A stretch of 64,000 nt of DNA from Desulfurococcales archaeon (GTDB taxonomy: Archaea; Thermoproteota; Thermoprotei_A; Sulfolobales; NBVN01). A program made the translations under genes and the position numbers. The notes beneath the pieces were generated by a model. The model saw nothing but the letters and a program-made list of their open reading frames with translations, ran no database searches and had not been told where the DNA came from. Where the stretch lies: the NCBI GenBank assembly GCA_023255955.1, contig JAGDWD010000008.1, positions 360,786-424,785 on the forward strand. Direction: 5' to 3'. This document shows positions 26,809 through 33,510 of this stretch, in pieces (within the stretch, counting starts at the first letter, position 1; every line of letters starts with the position of its first letter).

Positions 26809-27123
26809 CTGAGTCAGAAGCCTAAGGATGTCCCGGTCCCGGAGAGCAAGACTCAAGTAATATGTGTAGTTAGTCAGCTAGTAGGTGCTAACTACGTAAA
26901 GGTGCTCTGCGCTGATGAGCAGGTTCGCACAGCTAGAATACCTGGGAAGCTAAGGAAGAAGGTCTGGATCTCCCCCCTAGACGTAGTCCTAGTGGAGCTT
27001 TGGGCTGAGGTCAGTGATAAGGGGGACATAATATACAAGTACTCCAGGGACGAGAGAAAGAAGCTGATAGAGTATGGGTATCTAGACCCTAAGTTGATAG
27101 AGCATGCTGGTGGTACCCTATAA
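26809..27123 (+). CDS. Translation initiation factor aIF1A, probable CTG start
   Basis: Archaeal IF1A, an OB-fold factor on the 30S A site that supports start selection. The first ATG/GTG/TTG in frame is GTG 26902, giving 73 residues and losing the first OB strands. Upstream the frame reads SQKPKDVPVPESKTQVICVV, then SQLVGANYVKV, matching the conserved DVPVPE N-terminus. It closes at TAG 26788-26790. CTG at 26809, preceded by GGTGAG, is the only plausible start and gives 104 residues, the family's normal length. The core VRTARIPGKLRKKVWISPLDVVLVE is typical. The Rio1 gene follows 11 bases later. Confidence 0.93.
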   Translation: MSQKPKDVPVPESKTQVICVVSQLVGANYVKVLCADEQVRTARIPGKLRKKVWISPLDVVLVELWAEVSDKGDIIYKYSRDERKKLIEYGYLDPKLIEHAGGTL

Positions 27124-27134
27124 GTAGTAACAGC

Positions 27135-27917
27135 TTGGACAGGTTAGTTGATGAATACTTCCGGCTCACATCGAAGGAGCCTAGGAAGGTAGATAAGGAC
27201 ATATTCGAGGTCGTTGAGGAGGTTTTCGATACCGCGACAGTGAAGGCTGTCCTGGAGCTCGTCCGCAGACGCGTTATCTACGAGATTAAGGGGGTGGTCA
27301 GTGCTGGGAAGGAGGCCAGGGTCTACTGGGGTAAGGACTTTGAGGGTAGGGACATAGCCATAAAGATATATCTAACTACCTCAGCCGAGTTTAGGAAGGG
27401 AATAATTAAGTACTTAAGTGCCGACCCCAGGTTCTCCGGTAAGATACCGAGCACGACGAGGAAGTTGTATTCTATATGGGCGAAGAAAGAGTACAGCAAC
27501 TATATGAGAATGTATGAGGTAGGGGTTTCCGTCCCGAAACCTATAGCAGTCTACGAGAACATTCTCGTGATGGACTTCATAGGGTCCGAGGGAGTTCCCG
27601 CACCACTCCTAAAGGACGTTGAGCTCGACTTGAAGAGGCTTAGAGAAGTTTTCGATGGAGTAGTTGATGACTTGAAGAAGATGGTTCTTAAGGCTGGGCT
27701 AGTCCACGGTGATCTGAGTGAGTACAACATCATGATATGGGAGGATAGACACTACATAATTGATGTTAGCCAGGCAGTGACCCTCGACCACCCGAATGCT
27801 GTTGAGTACCTATATAGAGATCTAAACAACATAGTCAGGTTCTTCAGTAGGAGAGGTCTTAAAGTACCTACTCCACATGAACTAGCCGAATCTCTTGGGC
27901 TATTTCACACACGTTGA
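27135..27917 (+). CDS. RIO1-type serine/threonine protein kinase
   Basis: A 260-residue RIO kinase acting in late 40S/30S maturation. The RIO1 signature STTRKLYSIWAKKEYSNYMRM (flexible loop), the catalytic HGDLSEYNIM (about residue 196) and metal-binding IIDVSQAV are all present, with ATP-binding Lys in IAIKIYLT. The start is a TTG at 27135. It is in an operon with aIF1A, a standard archaeal pairing, but lacks Pno1 as third member. Confidence 0.94.
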   Translation: MDRLVDEYFRLTSKEPRKVDKDIFEVVEEVFDTATVKAVLELVRRRVIYEIKGVVSAGKEARVYWGKDFEGRDIAIKIYLTTSAEFRKGIIKYLSADPRFSGKIPSTTRKLYSIWAKKEYSNYMRMYEVGVSVPKPIAVYENILVMDFIGSEGVPAPLLKDVELDLKRLREVFDGVVDDLKKMVLKAGLVHGDLSEYNIMIWEDRHYIIDVSQAVTLDHPNAVEYLYRDLNNIVRFFSRRGLKVPTPHELAESLGLFHTR

Positions 27918-27990
27918 TCTCTCCTGAGTGTGGTTTTCAGTTATAGCCAACTATAGGAGCCACACAACACACAGGACTTAGGTCCGGGCG

Positions 27991-28842
27991 TCAGGTCCTG
28001 GAACCTTCCTCTGAGAAGCTAGGATTGTGCCGCCAAAGATCGTTGAAGTTCATGTTGATGGTATCGCCGGTTTCTATGTTTTTGAGTGTTATGTAGCTCT
28101 GTTTTACTTCCACCACCTTGTAGGTGCTACCGCGAAACTCGATGAGATCCCCCTCACTAATCTCATATATTTTAACTGAGTAGACTATCCTCGGTTTTCT
28201 CTTTGAGTACTTATACCCTTCCCATGAGGTCAGAACCCTCGATAAGTACCTCATCTCCACCTCCTTAACTATTTGAGTAGCTGTATGTCTGTCGATTACA
28301 TAGAGATCAACTCCGTCTCTATGCTCTTTAGCTTCTACTACCCCAGGATACCCCTGAAGTCTCCTAGCTATTGCCCGAATGGACTGCTCCGCCTTAGTGT
28401 TCCCAGGTCTTAGCTGTATAACCGCATCGTAACTCTTAGTTCTGTACCTGAGGCATGAGGGGCAGACAACATCCTTCACGTTTAACCTGATAGGTAGTAC
28501 TTGCTCGACGGATATCCCGCTGATCCAGCCCCTAAGTCTTACTAGAGCCGTATCCTCCTGTATTTCAACACCCTCCACTACTACCTGGACATTATCTTCG
28601 GCTGCCCCTCTTCTAGCTACGTATCTCTCTACTAAACTCTCAACATACTCGTCAAGCTCTATGGAGGAGAACCTCCCCCCAGAGGTTCTTACTGCTCCAC
28701 ATATGCTACATCTAACTACCTCTATCTGACTAGGTAGCTGAGCTAGCTTTCTATGTAAGATGAAGCACTGCGGGCAGAGGCCTTCTACTAGAGGGTTATC
28801 GGGGGATTCCTCACGTCCGCAACTAACGCAGAATCTCCTCAA
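27991..28842 (-). CDS. NMD3-like protein
   Basis: A 283-residue archaeal homolog of Nmd3, the 60S export adaptor of eukaryotes; in archaea it probably binds the large subunit. Zinc fingers are seen at Cys5/Cys8 with Cys23/Cys26, at VVRCSICG (about 45) and VVCPSCLRYR (about 146). The C-terminal part is an OB/SH3-like region (GDLIEFRGSTYKVVEV). It overlaps the DUF424 gene by four bases; aIF2-beta precedes that. This aIF2-beta/DUF424/NMD3 order is common in archaea. Confidence 0.94.
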   Translation of the reverse strand: MRRFCVSCGREESPDNPLVEGLCPQCFILHRKLAQLPSQIEVVRCSICGAVRTSGGRFSSIELDEYVESLVERYVARRGAAEDNVQVVVEGVEIQEDTALVRLRGWISGISVEQVLPIRLNVKDVVCPSCLRYRTKSYDAVIQLRPGNTKAEQSIRAIARRLQGYPGVVEAKEHRDGVDLYVIDRHTATQIVKEVEMRYLSRVLTSWEGYKYSKRKPRIVYSVKIYEISEGDLIEFRGSTYKVVEVKQSYITLKNIETGDTINMNFNDLWRHNPSFSEEGSRT

Positions 28843-29153
28843 GGTTCATACCTGAGTATTAGCGTGTAGGGAACACCTCCGATCCTCCTGATAGCTAGAG
28901 GGTGTACTAGCCCGGCTTCTACTAGCTTATTAACTAGTCTCTCACCTACAGCCATTACGTTATTAGCCATCTCTATAATAGCTACTGCCTCATCCAGCTC
29001 CATTAGCTCACCCCCGAAGAACTCCTCATTAACCTCTAAGATAAGGTCCTCCTCACGGAAGGTCTTCCCAAGTAGCTCCTCGTCGCAGGCTCCAACTACT
29101 CTCTTAACAACGCCCTCATCATCCACCTCCGAGATCTTCACGTACACTCTCAA
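28839..29153 (-). CDS. DUF424 family protein
   Basis: A 104-residue archaeal protein of unknown function. The family pattern is visible: an N-terminal strand set, GACDEELLGKTFREEDLILEV, then AIIEMANNVMAVGERLVNKLVEAGL and a C-terminal IGGVPYTLIL. It is placed between aIF2-beta and NMD3 with a one-base gap and a four-base overlap, suggesting a translation-linked role, inferred from context only. Confidence 0.85.
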   Translation of the reverse strand: MRVYVKISEVDDEGVVKRVVGACDEELLGKTFREEDLILEVNEEFFGGELMELDEAVAIIEMANNVMAVGERLVNKLVEAGLVHPLAIRRIGGVPYTLILRYEP

Positions 29154-29154
29154 A

Positions 29155-29571
29155 CTACCACGCAGGTTTTATGGTGGTTTCAGCTCCACACGCTAAGCAC
29201 TTCAGTATCCATATCCTCCCCTCTCTCCTCAGTTCGGTCTGGTAGGAGCGGCAGGTCGGGCACCTCACATAGTTCTCAAGGAACTTCTCGAATAGCTTGT
29301 TGATGGATGCCTTACTGATGTTTTGGTGTATAACCGCGTTCCCGTCAGCTTCTAAGCTACCTTTAGCTCCCATACTTTTAAGTAGGTACCTTAATACTAA
29401 CCTAGGGTCTCTATTAATTATCTCGCACACTAACTTGAAGTTCTTTATCTTGGTGTGGATACCTACGACCTCCGTCTCAAGAGGTGGTATCTCGATCGGT
29501 GCCTCAGCTCTCTTCGACGGTAACCTGGAATAGAGCCTCTCAAGCAGCTCCTCGTAGTCTAGCTTTATCAT
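29155..29571 (-). CDS. Translation initiation factor 2 subunit beta
   Basis: aIF2-beta, part of the heterotrimer that delivers initiator tRNA. The core HTKIKNFKLVCEIINRDPRLVLRYLLKSMG-type helix region (split here for length) and the C-terminal zinc ribbon CPTC...CLAC are clear. An ATG at 29604 would add 11 residues; I choose ATG 29571, which gives 138 residues and the usual MIKLDYEELLERL start. It heads the aIF2-beta/DUF424/NMD3 operon. Copy B of the ~306-bp repeat begins 46 bases upstream of this start. Confidence 0.94.
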   Translation of the reverse strand: MIKLDYEELLERLYSRLPSKRAEAPIEIPPLETEVVGIHTKIKNFKLVCEIINRDPRLVLRYLLKSMGAKGSLEADGNAVIHQNISKASINKLFEKFLENYVRCPTCRSYQTELRREGRIWILKCLACGAETTIKPAW

Positions 29572-29616
29572 CCTTACACACCCGCTGTAAGTATCTAAAA
29601 ACAATATAACTCTACT

Positions 29617-29922
29617 CCGTTTGTCCCTAGATGCTCATTGATGTGAGTTCATGTTTGTTCATCACATCTAGGGACTTCCACCTCGTCCACAGGGTTTTCG
29701 GTACCTCTGTGGGGTCATGGGTGGCGTTCGTCCCGAACGGCATGGGGCCCCCATCTACGTCTAACCCCGCAGAGCTCGGAGCATTGCCCCCATCACTCAG
29801 CGGGTATCCAAGCTACTTATAGGAATGAAGTTAATGAGCTCAACACATAACCCCAGAACACAGCAACCCTAAAAACAAAAACCATAAACACAACACCACC
29901 AATCAAAAACAGAACAGCCCAT
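29617..29922 (-). repeat. ~306 bp structured repeat, copy B (inverted relative to copy A)
   Basis: This is the reverse complement of the element at 6806-7114, with matching ends. The end-hairpin arms are 29623-29633 and 29665-29675, identical in sequence to copy A. The inner stem CCACAG (29687-29692) with CTGTGG (29707-29712) differs from copy A on both arms yet still pairs. It lies upstream of the aIF2-beta operon and 95 bases before the RNase Z gene, so it may also carry their promoters. The 63-residue frame 29631-29822 inside it is not conserved in copy A and is not called. Confidence 0.75.
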
Positions 29923-30017
29923 AAACACTCCATGTTTCTCTAGCTTAGGGATGCTGGCCTCGGAGACCTCCGGGAAGTTAAAAGAGGTGATGCTATCTAA
30001 GCTTAGGTAGGCTCGCT

Positions 30018-30773
30018 GTGAGAGTGTCTCTACTCTTCCTAGGTACTGGTGCCCCTGATGCTGGGTCTGACGATATGCCGGCTGTGCTAGTTAGAGCTGG
30101 CTCTACGTTTCTTTTATTAGATGCTGGTGAGGGGGTTCAGCACAAACTAGCTAGGGTGGGGGTGGGCCTCGGCAAGATAGGTTACGTCATGGTAACTCAC
30201 CTCCACGGGGACCATGTACTGGGGCTGATACCCCTTATCCAGAGTAGGGCACTTACGTCTAGGCCCGCATCGCAGATATGTCTGTTCGGGCCTCCAGGCC
30301 TAAGGAAGTTCCTCGACTCAAGCTTTAGCTCCCTATACTTTGATCCAGGTAGTAGCCTGGAGGTCCAAGAAGTGAGAGGAAATGAGGAGGTGAGGATGGG
30401 GGACATAACAGCTAGAGTAGAGCCTCTAGACCATACCGTACCTACAGTCGGTTACTTCATCACCGTCCCTGAAGGTCCGGGAGTATGTTACATCACGGAT
30501 ACACGGCCCCTCAGCGACCCAGCTCACGCTGAAGGTTGTGATGTTATCATACATGACTCCACGTTCTCGTGGATGGAACTGGGAAGAGCACTCGAATTCA
30601 AGCACTCAACTGCCTTAGAGGCAGCTTCCTTCGCTAGCTCAGCGAAGGCCAAGGTGCTGTTTCTCTACCACATATCCTCTAGGTATGGGGATAGGGGCTT
30701 CCTAGAGAGGGAGGCTAGGAGAGCCCACCTACATGCTTACGCAGCATCCAAGTACATGGCCATAACAGTCTAG
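30018..30773 (+). CDS. rnz: Ribonuclease Z
   Basis: A 251-residue metallo-beta-lactamase-fold tRNA 3' endonuclease. The zinc motif is VTHLHGDHVLG (about residues 59-69) preceded by GTGAPDAG and LLLDAGEG; further ligands are in PLDHTVPTVGY, HDSTF and YHISSRY. It trims tRNA 3' trailers, needed here because tRNA-Val and tRNA-Gly genes lack a full encoded CCA. It is shorter than the usual 290-300 residues, with a reduced exosite region. The start is GTG. Confidence 0.9.
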   Translation: MRVSLLFLGTGAPDAGSDDMPAVLVRAGSTFLLLDAGEGVQHKLARVGVGLGKIGYVMVTHLHGDHVLGLIPLIQSRALTSRPASQICLFGPPGLRKFLDSSFSSLYFDPGSSLEVQEVRGNEEVRMGDITARVEPLDHTVPTVGYFITVPEGPGVCYITDTRPLSDPAHAEGCDVIIHDSTFSWMELGRALEFKHSTALEAASFASSAKAKVLFLYHISSRYGDRGFLEREARRAHLHAYAASKYMAITV

Positions 30774-30885
30774 CCTCCGTGTCGGATACCCCAAACCACA
30801 TCACGTGTTCAGTGGGCATGACTTTCCCCATCTCCTCGTACCGAACCTTACAGCTGAGAGCCTCATTTTAAAGGTGGGGGTGGGG

Positions 30886-30985
30886 ATTTATAAACTCTAC
30901 ACCTCCTGCTCGATTCTGAACCGTTCACGGAGAGGGACATAATCCTCGAACCTCCCCGCCCTTCATGCTGGGAGGGATCGGATAA
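30886..30985 (+). ncRNA. Candidate small structured RNA downstream of a strong TATA box
   Basis: A good TATA box (ATTTATAAAC, 30886-30895, in a purine-rich context) faces rightward with no protein gene ahead of it for over 1 kb on that strand. The DNA after the expected start (about 30915) folds into small hairpins: CCG/CGG around 30931-30940, GAGG/CCTC around 30941-30956 and CCTCCC/GGGAGG around 30951-30975. The stretch ends at the stop of the opposing gene. It fits a short RNA, but no family is recognised. Confidence 0.35.
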
Positions 30986-30986
30986 G

Positions 30987-31355
30987 CTATCTCAAGTCTT
31001 TAAGGGACGAGCAGTACTGGGTGAGGAGGTCCCTGAAGAACTCGTAGGACTTACCTACACAGTCTCTATAGCTATTGGAGGGCATTACGAGGTACTCCTC
31101 GTCTTCAAGGATCATTAGATCCCAGCCGAATCTTTCCCTTAGGTACTGGAAGAATGTGTCGCCGAGGACTTCGATAGCATCTGACATTAGAGGCAGCTCC
31201 TCAGTTCCTTCATAGTGGCGGGCTATAGCTCTTAGTGCTACCTTGACTGAGCCCTGTCCAGTTATCTCTATGTAGTCCAGGACTGTGGGCCCCTTCATCG
31301 TGAAGTAGTTGCTGAGGGCTTTCGCTATCCTCTCAATGGCTGAGTAGCAACTCAT
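30987..31355 (-). CDS. Hypothetical protein, cytosolic, ~122 residues
   Basis: I do not recognise a family. The protein is mostly helical, with SAIERIAKALSNYFTMKG at the N-terminus, a central strand VKVALRAIARHYEG, and a C-terminal EFFRDLLTQYCSSL. It has four cysteines and no membrane segment. It follows the SpoIIM-like gene on the same strand by five bases, so the two are probably co-transcribed. It may assist that membrane protein, an inference from spacing only. Confidence 0.6.
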   Translation of the reverse strand: MSCYSAIERIAKALSNYFTMKGPTVLDYIEITGQGSVKVALRAIARHYEGTEELPLMSDAIEVLGDTFFQYLRERFGWDLMILEDEEYLVMPSNSYRDCVGKSYEFFRDLLTQYCSSLKDLR

Positions 31356-31360
31356 ATTCC

Positions 31361-31918
31361 TTACCTCAGCATGTAGCTTATCGGTAGTGAGACGAAGACC
31401 TCCAGAACTGCGGCGATGGAGAGGAGTAGAGGTACGGGTCTGAGCTTAACTAGAGTTACCCAGAACTCTCGGGAGAGGTCGGCACCCTTCTTTCCTAGCA
31501 GCTTGGAGTATATTGCTACTAGAGCTACTATCCCAAGCCTAGTACCGAGGTAGCCTGAGTAAACTATTACTGGGAGCTCTATGGTTCCATGTGGTACTAG
31601 AGCTATGGAGGTGCGTCCCACTATATTAACTATTGACCCGAGGATATATCCGTTTACGTAAACCACGTAGGTCGGGTAAACCAGTGTAAATCCTAGGGCA
31701 ACACATCTAACTGACACACCGATATTGTTGTAAAGAATAACGCTCAGCAACCCGAGAACCCTACTAACTACGTCCTCGGACCTCAGGACAGGCTCTGTCA
31801 GCACGGAGACCTGCTCCTCCACTTCCTCGAGAGGAGCTGGGTGGGTTAGTCCGGTAACTAACGATACTAGAAATACTGCCAGCACCACTGAGAGAGCTAC
31901 TAGCTCGAATGTCTTCAC
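31361..31918 (-). CDS. SpoIIM-like (DUF95) integral membrane protein
   Basis: A 185-residue membrane protein with about five hydrophobic segments. The family pattern is present: a first helix, NNIGVSVRCVALGFTLVYPTYVV, NGYILGSIV, then LVPHGTIELPVIVYSGYLGTRLG. The PHGxxELP motif is the hallmark of SpoIIM/DUF95. In bacteria SpoIIM works in septal peptidoglycan remodelling; archaeal members lack that substrate and their role is unknown. Confidence 0.82.
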   Translation of the reverse strand: MKTFELVALSVVLAVFLVSLVTGLTHPAPLEEVEEQVSVLTEPVLRSEDVVSRVLGLLSVILYNNIGVSVRCVALGFTLVYPTYVVYVNGYILGSIVNIVGRTSIALVPHGTIELPVIVYSGYLGTRLGIVALVAIYSKLLGKKGADLSREFWVTLVKLRPVPLLLSIAAVLEVFVSLPISYMLR

Positions 31919-31995
31919 AGTCCCCAGTAGCTTACCTGTAGTAAGTAAATAAAGCGTTACGTATAAGTGAGGCGGTAGCTTAAGCAGGAGCTTCC

Positions 31996-32718
31996 TTGGT
32001 GGTTACCGTGAAGGCTGTGATAATAGCTGGTGGATTAGGTAAGAGGCTCAGACCCCTCACTGAGAACAGGCCTAAGCCCCTGGTCGAGATCGCTGGGAAA
32101 CCTATAATTGAGTGGCAGATAGAGTGGTTGAAGAGGAACGGGGTGAGGACATTCATAATTCTCGCTGGGTACTACAGGGAGAAGCTCATAGAGTTCCTCG
32201 GTTCTGGATCGAGATTCGGGGTTTCAGTAGCCTACGTAGTTGAGGAGGAGCCGCTCGGTACTGGTGGTGCGATAAAGAATGCTGAGAAGGTCATCGGGAA
32301 CGAAACCTTCGTGGCCGTAAATGGGGATATAGTGACCAACATACCTGTTAGTGAGTTGGTTTCGTATTTGGAGGCGTATCCGGATGCTGTAGCAGCTATA
32401 GGTCTCGTACCGTTGAAGTCTCCCTACGGGATAGTGGAGCTCGGGGGCAACAGTAGGGTAGTGTCCTTCAGGGAGAAGCCTACACTGGAGGAGTATTTAA
32501 TAAATGCGGGGGTGTACGTAATGAGGCCTGAAATATTTAACTACCTACCCACCAAGGGAGACATAGAAAGAGATACTTTCCCTAAACTAGCAGCTGAGGG
32601 TAGGTTGGTAGGTAAGGTGTTTAGAGGGTACTACTGGAGATCCATAGACACAGTTAAGGATGTTGAGGAGGCCTCACAGGAAGTTCAGAGACAGCTAGGG
32701 ATCACCACTAAAGACTAG
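31996..32718 (+). CDS. Sugar-phosphate nucleotidyltransferase (GlmU/ManC-like)
   Basis: A 240-residue NDP-sugar pyrophosphorylase with a Rossmann-like core only. The activation motif is GGLGKRLRPLTENRPKPLVEIAGKP (residues about 11-35, quoted in part), followed by EEPLGTGGAI and VNGDI. It lacks the C-terminal left-handed beta-helix of GlmU or longer ManC proteins. It probably makes an NDP-hexose for protein glycosylation of the cell surface. Start TTG 31996 or GTG 32008. Confidence 0.88.
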   Translation: MVVTVKAVIIAGGLGKRLRPLTENRPKPLVEIAGKPIIEWQIEWLKRNGVRTFIILAGYYREKLIEFLGSGSRFGVSVAYVVEEEPLGTGGAIKNAEKVIGNETFVAVNGDIVTNIPVSELVSYLEAYPDAVAAIGLVPLKSPYGIVELGGNSRVVSFREKPTLEEYLINAGVYVMRPEIFNYLPTKGDIERDTFPKLAAEGRLVGKVFRGYYWRSIDTVKDVEEASQEVQRQLGITTKD

Positions 32719-32722
32719 CGTT

Positions 32723-33385
32723 TCAATAGGTTAGCTCACCAACGTAATTCTCAAGCTCTTTTTTGAGTGTAGGTCTAGAGGTAACAAATAGTTGCACACC
32801 GTACCTGAGTACCCTCAATGCTTGCGAGACATCGTTCACTAACCACGCGTAGACTTGAATCCCCCTACTCACACACTCCTTCACAAGCCTCGGGCGAATC
32901 ACAGTCGCAGGTAGGGCTATTCCGTAGACTCCTTCACGGGATATTACTGCTACATTCGGGAACGGGTTCGATATTCTGACTACGGTCTTCACAGATCCGA
33001 GGGTGTTCCTCACAACTCTTGCTTGTAGGAGGTCATCTACTACTATATATGCTCTCTCCTCAGCATGTAACCCCCTAACAGTTTTCGCTACTACATCAAG
33101 TATCTGAGGCTCCCTAACCCATAGGAGTACCTCCGTAGCTATACTGCTTAAAACCCTCTCTAAACTAATTAGGCCACCTCCTAGCTCATGTTCTGAGGTA
33201 GTGGGGACCGGCATTCCCGGGCTGGTAACGTCAGGGCAGACCACGGGGACCCTGTCCCGGGTAGAACATATGTCGAGTACGATTCCCTCCACACCGAACT
33301 CCAAGGACTTAGCTAAGCTGTCTAAGGTTACGGTAGACTCCGTGGTGAAGCCCCTGAAGACGTACACCCTGACCGTACTCAGCAC
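32723..33385 (-). CDS. Degenerate glycerophosphodiester phosphodiesterase-like TIM-barrel protein
   Basis: A 220-residue GDPD-fold protein. The barrel outline is recognisable: FRGFTTES at the start, GVEGIVLDICSTRDRVPVVCPD, LISLERVL, and AWLVNDVSQALRVLRYGVQLFVTSRP at the end. But the catalytic histidines are lost: the usual HRG is FRG, and the usual V-x-H-D is VCPD. It is therefore unlikely to act as a classical phosphodiesterase. It may have a new role or be decaying, although the frame is intact. Confidence 0.7.
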   Translation of the reverse strand: MLSTVRVYVFRGFTTESTVTLDSLAKSLEFGVEGIVLDICSTRDRVPVVCPDVTSPGMPVPTTSEHELGGGLISLERVLSSIATEVLLWVREPQILDVVAKTVRGLHAEERAYIVVDDLLQARVVRNTLGSVKTVVRISNPFPNVAVISREGVYGIALPATVIRPRLVKECVSRGIQVYAWLVNDVSQALRVLRYGVQLFVTSRPTLKKELENYVGELTY

Positions 33386-33510
33386 CTAGAGGTAGAAGCA
33401 GTTCTACAGAAAAGAGCTTAACTCGGAGAGTTCCGGCAATAATAGGTACTCTTCAAGAGATGTGGAGAAATAGAATTAAAATTTAGTTTAAACTAAAAAC
33501 GAGTTATCTG

